Part shown: positions 30,096-41,105 of the stretch, piece by piece | How the letters are laid out: each line of letters starts with the position of its first letter | Numbering within the stretch: position 1 is the first letter of the stretch | Origin: Zygnema cylindricum | Taxonomy: Eukaryota; Streptophyta; Zygnematophyceae; Zygnematales; Zygnemataceae | NCBI GenBank assembly: GCA_037447655.1 | Contig: JBBHKE010001612.1 | Location: 290,708-354,707, forward strand | Length of the DNA stretch: 64,000 nucleotides | Direction: 5' to 3' | Translations under genes and position numbers: made by a program | Notes under the pieces: model-generated | The model's database searches: none | Told to the model about the DNA's origin: nothing | Seen by the model: the letters and a program-made list of their open reading frames with translations, nothing else

Positions 30096-30824
30096 CTCCA
30101 TAAGTCCTCAGAGTGGACAGCTTCCAAGAAGCCTCTAGGATAATCCTGACCCCTTTGTGTTTAAGCAAAAAGATGTCAGGATAGTGAGTTGGAAAAAGAC
30201 CACGTGTTACTAAATGAAAAAGATTATTGCACGTGTGAGTTTCAGCAGCATTGTTTGTGATACGGATGGCAGAATATCTCCGACACAATCATCCTTTTTC
30301 TTTTTTGGCGGGATGGGAGGACCGCCCGTTAGCGACATGCTGTACGGCATTTTTGTCTTTTTATGACATTTTTTTGTCTGGTTCACACGCCAAGGCCGGT
30401 GACAAAACTTTGCAAACGGTTTTGGTTGACAAGCGGCGGGAGGAGAAAAGAAAAAAAAAACATAACAAAAAAAAAATCACAAAAAAATTACCACAACGAA
30501 TAGCATATTTATGATAACATCAATTGTTTTCTAAAACTGGTTTTCAAATCTGAGCACAGCCACAACCGCTTTAAAAAAAAAAAAAAAAAAAACCCGAAAA
30601 ACAAAATGCAACGACAGCCGTTAGATTGATCTATATGCCACGTGTCGTCGCGATTTAGCGTAGCAAATCGAATCGGATGGTCAAACTGTAGAGTTAAAAT
30701 TAACTCAAAATAAAATACATGTGGCAGAGTGGCGAACTTTCTCAGCCAATGGAATTGAAATTATGAAAGTGCGTAACTAATGTACCGTACGCTATACTTT
30801 ATAGCAGTAAGCCGGGGATAAAGT
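30096..30824. other. Intergenic, nothing recognised
   Basis: No gene. Contains an A-rich stretch (30445-30490) and an A20-like run near 30572-30592. Confidence 0.5.
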
Positions 30825-31336
30825 CATATCTACAGAGACCTGAGTTAAGACAAAATTGGACAGCCTGTATAACTCACAAACCTAGAAACGACAGTTTCTT
30901 CAGGTCAAAATTATCGTAAAGTACAATTATGTACATTTTGTAAAAACTATGGAAACGTAACTTGTCGCAGCGGCACCTGCGGCCAGCATCTAACTTTTCT
31001 TGTAAACTCCGCGGTTAAATTAATCTGGACCAATCAAATTACAGAGACGACGACGAAAAGACATGACATAAACTGCAATTGATTGGCTGTTTGCTACTTT
31101 GCTTATTTTGAGCTCCTCTGTCGCTTGTCAAATAGCTACACCTGTGACACCTACGATATTGTCTGTTATTTCATTATTTGTATAATGTGTTATGTATTTT
31201 TTTACGGAGATGCTATTGTACTTTGACATAAAGCAATACGTGCTGAACTTTTCGACCTGAAAAGCTGTCGTTTCTAATATTTTGGACAAAAAAATGCTGT
31301 TCAGTTTTGTCCGGAAGTCAGATTCCCGTAGATATG
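30825..31336. mobile_element. 512-bp inverted-repeat element (CATATCTAC TIR)
   Basis: CATATCTACAGAGACCTGA at the left is mirrored by TCAGATTCCCGTAGATATG at the right. Inverted similarity continues inward about 90 bp (GAAACGACAGTTTC / AAAGCTGTCGTTTC; TCAGGTCAAAA / TTCGACCTGAA). No obvious target duplication and no coding region. Confidence 0.75.
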
Positions 31337-31423
31337 TGAAATGGCCTCCGTGGTTATATCATTTCCTTCTACTTATCATAAACTTCACATTTTTGTACTT
31401 CACATTTTAAATATCTGTCTATT

Positions 31424-33174
31424 GGGGTGCGTCTCCATGTGCCTAAGTACGGGTCTTTTTCTGTCGTTTTCCAGTAAAACTTAGAGCCGTACCGTGTAAG
31501 TTTCAACCATAAAGAAAAATAGAGAAAATGAGAAGTACATTTTGCATCATCATCGAATTTAGGATGTACAACATGTTGTCGTCTTGTGTTCTCACGACCA
31601 CGCCAAAAAACGTCATCTTCAAACTTTTCTCTAAAAAACAGGGAAGATGTGTTTTAAAACAAAGAATCTTCGAAAAACAAATAGAAACACGTATTCGCAC
31701 ATGTAAAAAAAAATCAAAAAAAATTAAAAGAATTCAATTGACGACGAAAAGTGCACGGTCCGCTATGTTTTGTCCATTTGCGTTCAGGTACGACGAAGCA
31801 AATTACACATTTTGTTTGGTTTTGTCCGTTGCCCCTGGTACAAATTTTATTTCGCCAAGGGTCTCAAGATTCGGATGCCATTTCACATCGAGCGGAACAG
31901 GCGACGTAACGGCAATGTGCATCTTCTTCAACCGTGAAACAACACATAATGGATGGCGGTACGTCAACAATGTCACCAAAAGGCCTGCGACGTCATAAGC
32001 AGTTACAAAAAATAACGTGCGTCATCACAGATTGTAGACGTTAACAGCCGTCACAGGCATTGTCAGCGTATACAATAGTCACACCCTTAAGTAACATTTT
32101 CGTTGTTACACATAGGGACATATAGAAACTGGGTCCGTCGGATCTGCGCTAAAAAACAAAGTAAATTCTCTAAGGGGAATTGATCATGGCAGTGACTGTT
32201 TTGGTTGCGCATAGTCACTTATGTCATTTTGTCAAATATTGTACGTTTGAAGTACACATTGGTACAAGTAAAGTACCGTTGAGTCTAAATTTGACGGTCA
32301 ATCGGTTGGACAGCTTTGACTTTCAAAATATTGTTTCAACCAATTAAAATTTTGTCGCGGTTGCGAACGTCGACCGTCATAATAAAATCAACATTTTCAC
32401 ACGGTCGGCCAAGGTTTACAGTAACAAAACTGCGGTAACCACATGTAAATAAAAGTGTTGTGCACAGTCACTTTTTGTCTTTACGTGAGCTCCACTATGC
32501 GAGCACATGTTGGATTTAACTTAGCCGCAAAATTGAAATTTAATCGCGAATCGTACATTGAACTTAGACGCAAATTGAAAAACGATGCGAACTGAAACCT
32601 CTCAAAGCTAAAGAAATATAAGTTTTGTACGGATAATTAAAATCGCACGAAACTAATTAAACTTTGCACACTATATTAAAACGGACCTGCGTAAAAATAT
32701 CAACGAAACTAAATGAAAATAATGCGCGTCGTCACGCCCGACCAAAACAGGCCACACTATTTAGGATTCATGATTAAATTTCAATTTTGCGTCTAAGCTA
32801 AAATCCATCATGTGCTCTCATAGTGGAGCCCATGTAAAGACAAAAAGTGACCGTGCGCAACACTTTTATTTACATGTGATTGCCGCAGTTTTGTTACCGT
32901 AAACCTTGGCCGGCCGTGTGAAATGTTGATTTTATTATGACGGTCGACGATCGCAACCCGGCAAAATTTTAATCGGTTGAAACAATATTTTGAAAGTAAA
33001 AGCTGTCCAACCGATTGACCGTCAAATTTAGACTCAATGGTACTTTACTTGTATCTATGTGTACTTAAACGTACAATTTTTGACAAAATGACGTAAGTGA
33101 CTGTGCGCAACCAAAACAGTCACTGCCATTATCAATTCCCTTCTCTAAGTTTGAACTACATGGAGACGCACCCT
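31424..33174. mobile_element. Inverted-repeat element, GGGTGCGTCTCCATG ends
   Basis: Bounded by GGGTGCGTCTCCATGT and ACATGGAGACGCACCC. Much of 31430-32160 is the reverse complement of the element at 41106-42427 (for example the GTTTTAAAACA and ACAAGACGACAAC blocks), so both are copies of one family. This copy is interrupted by the fold-back element at 32175-33140. The flanks (TTG/TTA here, TAA/TAA in the other copy) hint at a 3-bp TWA duplication as in PIF/Harbinger elements. Confidence 0.75.
32175..33140. mobile_element. Fold-back element, ~378-bp arms, 9-bp target duplication
   Basis: Two arms of roughly 378 bp (32175-32553 and 32763-33140) are inverted and nearly identical, starting GGGAATTGATCATGGCAGTG and ending CACTGCCATTATCAATTCCC, around a ~210-bp centre. 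The 9-bp direct repeat TTCTCTAAG abuts both ends (32166-32174 and 33141-33149). Long TIRs with a 9-bp duplication are the hallmark of Mutator-like elements. No transposase is present, so it is non-autonomous. It sits inside another inverted-repeat element. Confidence 0.93.
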
Positions 33175-33632
33175 TAGAAGAAAAATTCAGTTATTTAAAA
33201 ATATTATAATGTACTTGAATAGCTACGTTCTAACCAAATACATGGCCTTGTCGTTTTTTTTCTTTTTCTGACGAAAAAATGAGAAATGTGTTGCTCCCCT
33301 ACAGCCAACTCTCGACGGAAAACGACAGAATCATGTACGGCGCGGTAGTGGTGAACTGGAAGTTCCTGGAAGCCGCGGAAGGCGGAAACCGAGACAACCT
33401 ACTAGTTTGACCCGTTTTGACCAGATAGTAAAACTCCCGGTTGGCGGAACGCGAAACCCGTTCAAATTCCCAAAAGATTAATTTTGGTGTGGTTTTTATC
33501 GTTTCAACGGTTAAAAGCAAATTTTCCCCCGATAAGGGCGGCGTGAGATACGGTTTTGAAGCCGTTCGACCGCTACTGTACTTGCTAAAAAGAAACTGTC
33601 GGTTTATTTTTAGTATTTTCTGACAGTACTGT

Positions 33633-34198
33633 TACATAGTTCAAAAGTAGGTGCCCGTACGCCCATACAATATGCCTATTGTACGCAAAACATACAATAT
33701 GGCCTTAAGACCCATATTGTATTGGCCGCAAAATGAAATAAAATAGGAACAGGGTTGAGTTGCACATCGATCAATAGAGATTTAAACGTCATGTCTAAAT
33801 TTTGAAAAACATTCGGACAAAAAAATATTTTTCCGTGAGTTTTGAGGTATTTTTAATTTAAACCGTCAGATTCGGACGATCGGACGGTCGCTGATCAAAG
33901 TAGCGATCTAAGAAGATCACATGAAAAGCCCATAACACAACTTACGATAGGACTTACGTCCGCGTTTTTTTTTTTTTCCGGGATTTTTTTCCCGCGGAAT
34001 GTCATCCTACGCCGTGTCAGTTCGCTAAAAAAATTCGTCCGACGGCGTGCGCTTTACTATGATCATACGTCATATTCGTACGTGCGTACAGGGGTGTGCA
34101 CACGCACACACATACAGTGCCTCACCTGCGCGAGTTTTGTGCCAAGTTTTGTGCACCTACCAAACGCCTACCATAAAAACGCCTACTTTTGAACTATG
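33633..34198. mobile_element. Second CATAGTTC-TIR element, possible 7-bp duplication
   Basis: Left CATAGTTCAAAAGTAGG and right CCTACTTTTGAACTATG. GTACTGT flanks at 33626-33632 and 34199-34205 form a possible target duplication, with two extra bases (TA) on the left. The interior matches 25647-26336. No coding region. Confidence 0.8.
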
Positions 34199-34205
34199 GT
34201 ACTGT

Positions 34206-35783
34206 AGTTGCACATGCGTAATTGAACGGCCAAGATGAAATTTTAAGATGTTGAGACTAATGTTTCGTGGTTCGATTCGTGCAAGCATGGCCGATGGTTA
34301 CACGTGTCCTACAGCTGGCAGCACAAGTAATATCAGTTTGGCATTTTTACGAAAGCACCCTCGCTAAAATTTTGCTCGGCAGCCCGGTCTACGGCGAATT
34401 GAAAATAAAATAAAATGTGGAAACCCTAACGTACGAAAAGGAAGTCCTAGTACGGATAGTCGCTATTCCTGACAATACTGTACTGTAGTTAATCGTCTGT
34501 TTTGTGACTTTTTCAAATCCTTAAACCTCTCCCAAAAAATAAAAGTTATAAGGTTGCAAGATTAATAATCTGCAGATCTACACCGTTATTTATGCTTTAC
34601 AGCTTTCCACATTGAGGTTTTAGCCGTCAGGTGGAATTTGCCGAAGAATGCTAATCAGTAATCACGACTACTGTACTTTTCTTCGCTTTCTTCTTTCTTG
34701 AAAATAAATTCTTTGACGGTCAAACCGTCAACTTCGTCATTTACTTGCCGGTATCAGTAGCTAAGCGAGCCCAGACAATAATAACCGTCAACTTTACGCG
34801 GAAACCGGCAAAAAAAAGTCAAAAAATCATTGACGCGGGCGTTGCAATTGTAAAAAAAAAAAAAAACGAAAGCTCAGTTAACCTTCATCGTCGTTATTCC
34901 ACAAAACTTTAGTCGCCAGTCTTTTGACGACAAAAGACCTGCTTTGACCACAGAACGGTAAGGTACGGTACATCACTGTACTTTAGTGCCCATCGCCAAA
35001 GAGTGTTTCCTATTGGACGGAGAGCAACACGGTTTGGTGTCTTTTCCGTCCCATATGAAAACATGAGAGCCGTCAAAATAATTTCATCGGGACGCCGAAA
35101 CTGATTGCTGAATTGTTTTTTTTGCATCTTGCCCCGAAAGTTTGTGAGACTGCTTGTGTCAAAAAAACTTCAAGCAAGTCGCAAGAGGCTACAAGACTTT
35201 AAAAGAAAAGTACAAAAGAAAAATAATATAATATATAAAATAATATATCCGCAAAAACCGTTGCGGCGTGATCAAAAGCCCACTTTCCGCGTTTCCTGGA
35301 AACTCAAGGTCCAAGTGTCAACGACTTCCAAGCTCCAACGGTACTTTCTAACGTTAACTTCGCGTACCGGACCATGACAAAACGTGGCTGGACGTCATAA
35401 AACGTAGCAGTAGGATGACACTTCTGCACGACCAGATATACGATCGCATTTCCCGTTTTATTCGCCGATTATTTCACTACACGTGTCTTCCGCCTTTGAT
35501 CCCCGCCAATCGTGGGCGCCTAATTTTACCGTTACGTGTCCTGGCCAGTAAGGCCGTGACAAAAAGTGACTCCACATAACAAGTTTTCGATACATACGCA
35601 GCACAGCATCACAAATCCACGTCTACGTAACGTGACGTGACACTGACAGCAAGGAAGAATCTGACATACTTCCTCTGACTACTTTAGAGGCGCCTATGTT
35701 CATTCTCTGGCAACCTTCTCAGAGCACTCCTACCAATTTAAGCAGTCCTTGTGATACGTTACAATCTCTTAAGCCTACCAAAG
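34206..35783. other. Intergenic DNA upstream of the FLA gene
   Basis: No gene or repeat recognised. Open frames are under 95 codons and without domains. The last few hundred bases should contain the FLA promoter. ACGTG-type motifs (CACGTGTC, ACGTGTC) occur at 35480-35550, but no transcription start can be fixed. Confidence 0.5.
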
Positions 35784-35888
35784 GTATCATTTTGACACTA
35801 GAAACGAAGAAGAAGGGCTATATCTGTCAGTAGGTGATTGATTTGAGTTCTTTCAACAACATATTCTTATTTCTGTTTTTATTAGCAG
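35784..35888 (+). other. Possible 5' UTR intron of the FLA gene
   Basis: Donor AAAG|GTATCA at 35784 and acceptor TTAGCAG at 35882-35888, after a T-rich tract, would remove 105 nt ending 21 nt before the ATG. It lacks coding evidence, so it rests on splice motifs alone. Confidence 0.4.
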
Positions 35889-35909
35889 GAGTTTTTTCAA
35901 GTAGCCGCC

Positions 35910-37473
35910 ATGGCTAGACTTTCAGGAGCTTCTGCTCTGACAGCAGTGACTCTCTTCCTTGCTTTTACAGCTTGTTTCTCTGAAGATTCAGTTGCTGATC
36001 AACCAGAATCTATCCTTGTTCAGATTATTGGCTCTAAGTATACTACTTTAGTGAAGCTTCTTGCAGATGCTGACCTTCTCTCAGACCTTGAGTCAGACGA
36101 GCGTTTTAACGCAGGAGTGACTATTTTTGCTCCTTCTGATCGATACTTCGCAGAAAAGGTCTCAGCTTCAATGCTTGAATTCTTACAGCAGCCTAAGAAC
36201 TCTGATCTTCTTCGCCAGGTTCTCCTTAACCACATAGTTGCTGGAAAGATGGGTGCTCGATCTTGGTATCCCGGTGAAATCGTGAAAACATTTTCAGGAA
36301 ATGACGCGCAATTGTATCTTGACTCCGGTGATCTTAAAGTGAATAACGCAATGGTCAAAGAGTTTGGAGTTTTGGAGGCAACTGACGGTGTTGTGCACTC
36401 TATCGAAGGTTTCCTCATCCCTGAAGATATTGAGGATGCTGCTCAAGGATTTCAAGCTGATTTTGAAGAACAAAGGAGAGTGATTATTGAGGAAACTCCT
36501 TCATTTTTAGCTAGTCCTCCCACCGCGGCTCCTGGTTCTGCTCCTGGTCCTTCTCCTTCTTCCGTGGCTCCTGCTCCTGGGCCTTCTGCGCTGTCAATGG
36601 CGGCCCTTATTGATTTATTGGACGGTGTTGCACCAGAATTGTTGAAGCTCATTGAGGCAGATCCCTTATTTCTTGATTTTATATCAAACCTTATTTCCGA
36701 GGGCACACCAGTCACTCTCTTTGCTCCTACAGATTCTGCTATTGGCGGCGCAAATTTGACCGGATTAAACACGACCACAGTTCTTATGAATCACGTCGTA
36801 GTAGGCACCGTTTATTCCTTTGATGATCTCCTTGCTTTGGCTATCGTTCCCAGTACTTCTAGACGCCTTCTCCAAGGTAACACTTTAAAGACAGCTTCAG
36901 GCGATGACCTTACTTTGACAAAGGATTCGGCAGGCAATCTCTCGGTGAATAATGTTACTGTCTCACAAGGACTTTACGATTCGACTGAACTCGGAGCCGT
37001 CCAAGTTAATGGAGTCCTTGTCCCTGCTAGCGCAACGTTATCGCCGACGCCATCGTCACCGCCGCCGCCACCTCCATCATCAGGTATTTTTCGTATGCTA
37101 TTTACTACACATACTCGTCCAAAATTTCTGTTTTCATTGTTTTTTGTGTTTTTATCACTTTTGGCTGCTTGCGTATTTGTCTACTCGATCGGTAGTTCCT
37201 TCTATCATGAAGTGTCAACGAAGTGGGAATTTACTTTCATCTTGAGGCCATTGATCTTTCCGTATTAGAACCTGCTTTTGTTTTGCTCTGACTTTTTTTA
37301 TGACATGTGAAGGTATGGTGGCGCAGAAGCACAGGAAAACTGTTGTTTAGGTAAAATTTGCTTTCGCTAAACTTTTTTCTCTATAATTGTTGAATTGTTC
37401 AGGAACTAAGTTTGGAGCATCAGTTATCCTGGTTCTTGTATCGCTGGCCTTTGGAGGAGCCTTCGCGCTGTAA
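35910..37473 (+). CDS. FLA: Fasciclin-like arabinogalactan protein (FLA), two exons
   Basis: Exons 35910-37083 and 37403-37473 join in phase 1 to give 414 aa. The first open frame runs on past the donor to 37268, but only the spliced form gives a sensible C-terminus. The start has strong context (GCCGCCATGG). Order: signal peptide (~1-24), FAS1 domain 1 (~33-175, with VTIFAPSDRYF and VLLNHIVAGKM), an Ala-Pro/Ser-Pro arabinogalactan-type linker (~203-226), FAS1 domain 2 (~230-374, with VTLFAPTDSAI and VLMNHVVVGTV), a second Pro-rich stretch (SPPPPPPSS) and a hydrophobic tail (VILVLVSLAFGGAFAL) that fits a GPI-anchor signal. Asn-X-Ser/Thr sites are present. Family role: cell-surface or wall adhesion glycoproteins, O-glycosylated on hydroxyproline. 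The tail is encoded by its own exon, so retention of the 319-nt intron would swap the anchor for a different hydrophobic end. Confidence 0.93.
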
Positions 37474-37629
37474 ACGGATTTTTCCTCATGAGTTTTCCTC
37501 TTCCCAAAGTTTTTTATTTGTGCAAAATAATTTGGCCCTGCAGTTCAACAAAGGGTGTGGATAAAGGTTAAACTATAGACAGGCATCTTTCTGTTTAGTC
37601 TGGAGGGGTGGTCAGTGCCACAAGCTGAC

Positions 37630-38480
37630 TTGAACAGAATTTCAGGAGTACAGGGTAAGGAATGAATGTGTAGATATCCGGGTTGAAAGAAGATGTCTGT
37701 TAGACAGTTGGTTAGGCAGTTTATATTGGCCTTGCTTTCGCCAAGTGGCTATCATAACAGAAGTTTCTGAATTTTGCTGGTTTTCTGGCTGCTCTATAGA
37801 GTTTGAGGCTGAATTTGAGTGACAGTGCTCGAACAGGTACAAGATGATATTGGTCATTTGTGTGCATTTCTTTCACCTTCAATATTATATTCTTTTCGCC
37901 ATATTGGCAAACAATATTCTGAGTGCTTTCACAAGGGCTTGGCTTAATTCTGTGAGTTCCATTTGTCATGTGGTTATGATAGTATTATTGTTTTTAGAAG
38001 TTAAAACTTTGAACTTGCTGTTTTTTCCATAGATTTTGAGGGTGAAATCTCGGTGCTCGGTGCTCCAATTCTGGTCATTCGTATGCATTTGTTGTTTCAT
38101 GTCTATAGTACCTTATTTTTGCCATATTGAACAAACAATTTCTTTAATGCCTTCACAGCATGTGCGCGAATATGTTGTGTTTTGTTTGATGAGTTTCGGT
38201 GTTCCTGTCATTATGACAAGAATATTGCAGCCAGATATTTCTAGATTTTAGCTTGCTGGTTACTCTGTAGAATTTTGAGGTGATTTTCAGTGACAGTGTT
38301 TTTTCAGGTACAAAATGGTTTTTGTCCCTTTTATGCGTGTGTTTGCAGATAGTTGATTTTTTTTTGCCATATTTGTCAAACATGTCTGAATGTTCATACC
38401 AGTATGTATGGTGTCTTGTTTTTTATGAGTAATGTTTGGTTATGTGATTATGATGAAATTTGCAGCCAGAAACCTACATC
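37630..38480 (+). repeat. Three degenerate ~238-bp tandem units downstream of FLA
   Basis: Copies start near 37800, 38036 and 38274 (TTTGAGGCTGAATTTGAGTG, TTTTGAGGGTGAAATCTCGG, TTTTGAGGTGATTTTCAGTG). Each contains a TTCTGGTC/TATTGGTC-type block, TTTTTGCCATATT-like and CAAACAAT-like segments. Divergence is high. No coding potential. Confidence 0.75.
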
Positions 38481-38489
38481 GCCCACCAG

Positions 38490-39877
38490 TAATAGAGTTG
38501 AAAGCAGGAACCTCAAAGTTGTGTTAACAGTCTGCTGCGACCCCCTTGCACTAAATTTGTGTTCTTGAATCTATGTTAACAATCTGCCACGTCCCCTTGC
38601 ACTAACTTAGTATTATTAATTATAATTTTGCTTTAACACTATATAACCGTTAATGCTAACTGTGATTAACGGGTAGCAAAGTCATCTTTTTGCGGGGTGG
38701 AATTAACACCTGCGTGGTATTGATTTTGACTGTATAATCATAATTGTGCAATAATGATGTTAGGAAAAAGTTATAAACCATCTCGAAATCTGGTCAGCTT
38801 CAACAATTATAGTGCTTGCTATTCTTTCTCTATAAACTTTTTAAAAAATTTAGATTTTAATCTGATCAATGTATGAGCCGGTAGTATGAATTTGAATACC
38901 AGAGTTTAGCTACTCAGAGTACTTACTAATTTCCAGAAATGATATATGTGTATATACATCTTCTTCCAGTTTTTTGACCAGAAAATCGTGGGTTTTTTTG
39001 TTAAATTGTACATTCGGAAATGGGAATGGTTTGTATGACGAAGTTAAATGTAAATTCTTATTGTGGTTTTTTGCAGCACTCTTTTCAAAAATTTGCATAT
39101 CGTTGGTACAATGTTTTTCTGGAGATAGGAATCGTAATAGTTCATAAAAAAACTCGAAACAGTTGGTCACTTCAGGTTCTTTTTTTTTATGATTATTTAA
39201 TCTCAACATAGGTGATGCTATGGAAATTATCTATACGTCTACAGATCGTATTTTTTGTTTATTTTTTATTTAATTATTTATTTATATTTTTTATTTATTG
39301 TTTTATTGTTTTTCTTGGGGGTTTGTGAATTAATGAAGAACCGTATATATAAGTCCTATGCAGGGGTTCCATGCTATGGGGATGTTTAAATATACATGAT
39401 TTACGTGTATTTTAAGAAGAAAAAAAAGTGTGTTATGTATTAATATATAGTATGATGTGATGTTATAAGGGTATTCTAACGTGTATTATGTACTAATATA
39501 TAGTACGACGTATTATTATGCATTTTGTATCATGTATTTAGGCTGAAACCGTTTTATTGTCTTTCCCTTTTTTCGTTGTGACATTTTCCTTGGGAAAACA
39601 AAATATTAATATTGATTGAGCTAAAAAGTCATTAAATGCTGTAGCTTTTTTGAATATAAACCCTACTATATATATATATGTATATACATATATATATAGT
39701 ATATATATATATATACATGTTATCTAGGGTTTGGTTTCCAATTTATTACAAAAATTGAAGTAGCCAATGGCTAATGTTGGGCCCTAAAAAGAAAATGATT
39801 TTTCTCATAGGTTTCTAACCCTAATTTTTGCAAAACCCTCAACATCTAGTGTGGATCAACTTCCCTACAAAGATATA
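38490..39877. other. Intergenic with MITE fragments and AT repeats
   Basis: At 38490-38700 a degraded element shares blocks (AACAATCTGCCACGTCCCCTTG, written here only in part; CTTAGTATTATT) with the 39878-40606 and 8496-8691 MITEs. A TATA-rich run lies at 39665-39720. No gene seen. Confidence 0.5.
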
Positions 39878-40606
39878 CACCGCCCATCATTATTAGAGTT
39901 AACAACACTAATTAGGTCGCAACTTTTCATGGCCAAAAATCACAAAATAGTGTTGACAATATTATTTAAGGAAGTGGATTACAATTTGTCACGTCCCCTT
40001 GAACGAAATTAGTATTATTTATTATAATTTCGCATTAACATTAATAAATCCTTATTAACACTCACAAGTCCTCAACACTAATAAATCCTCAACACTAATA
40101 AATCCTCAACACTAATAAACCCTCAACACTAATAAACCCTCAACACTAACAAATCCTCGACACTATCAAATCCTCGACACTAAAAAATCCTCGACACTAA
40201 TAAACCCACAACACTAATAGACCCTCAACACTAACAAATCCTTGACACAAACAAATCCTCGACAGTAACAAATCCTCGACACTAATAAATTCTCTACACT
40301 AATAAATTATCAACACTAATAAATCCTCAACACTAATAAATCCTCAACACTAATAAATCCTCAACATTAACAAATCCTCAACACTAACAAATCCTCAACA
40401 CTAACAAATCCTCAACACTAATAAATCCTCAACACTAACAAATCCTAAACACTAACAAATCCTAAACACTAATAAATTCACAACACTAATAAATCCTCAA
40501 CACTAACAAATCCTAAACACTAACAAATCCTAAACGCTAATAAATTCACAACACTAATAAATCCTCAACACTAATAAATCCTTACCGCTAATAACGATGG
40601 GTGGTT
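39878..40606. mobile_element. MITE with an internal 17-bp minisatellite
   Basis: Left end CACCGCCCATCATTATTAG preceded by TA. Right end CTAATAACGATGGGTGGTT followed by TA. The first 170 bp match the 8496-8691 MITE; the remainder is a 17-bp array, so the 729-bp length comes mainly from expansion. Confidence 0.88.
40055..40585 (+). repeat. 17-bp minisatellite, ~31 copies
   Basis: Unit AACACTAATAAATCCTC with variants (AACAAATCC, CTCGACAC, CCTAAACAC). The unit resembles the normal inner end of this MITE family (AACACTAATTAAATCC), so the array probably grew from it. Confidence 0.92.
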
Positions 40607-41105
40607 TAGTGATCCCAATATAGCGTACTACACTGCCTATCGTTATTAGAGCTGAACATTTTTTGGGCATTCAAAGCTTTTTTTCTCGTCACATATTTGT
40701 CCGATTTTCAATCATGACGTCACGATAGAAAGGTACGACCATTGCACCGTGAATCGCTATTAGTGTTAATCTTTTTTTGCCACCTAAAACCTCTTTCTCC
40801 GTACACACATGTCAGGTTGTGGATCTAACGGTTGCGATTGAAAGATAAGATTCCCGGCTTTTGATTGGCGGTCTCAAACTGAAAATAGGATGAGAGCGTT
40901 GTTCCATTAGGCGGTCTCAGTAAACGTCAAAAATACGTTTACTGAAGCCATCGTTCCATTGTGTCGGGTTAGTAACCGACATTTTATTTGCGTGGCACAC
41001 TTTGATTGGATCCACGTAGTAGAGGAATAAGATTCTGCTAATCTTCAAAGAATCTTTGACATCAAAGTGTGACCACATATTTGTTACCAGCCAAGGTAAA
41101 AACTA
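40607..41105. other. Intergenic with half-elements
   Basis: ACTGCCTATCGTTATTAGAG near 40632 and CACCGTGAATCGCTATTAG at 40746 are left ends of the CACYG family without clear right partners. The second continues for about 150 bp like the 54814-55086 MITE. Confidence 0.55.

Noticed and set aside
37084-37268. Unspliced 452-aa FLA protein as the main product
   Set aside because: Consensus donor and acceptor give a typical GPI-type tail in frame; kept only as a possible retained-intron form.
40055-40585. CRISPR-like array
   Set aside because: Units are contiguous 17-bp minisatellite copies with no spacers, inside a MITE in a eukaryotic genome.
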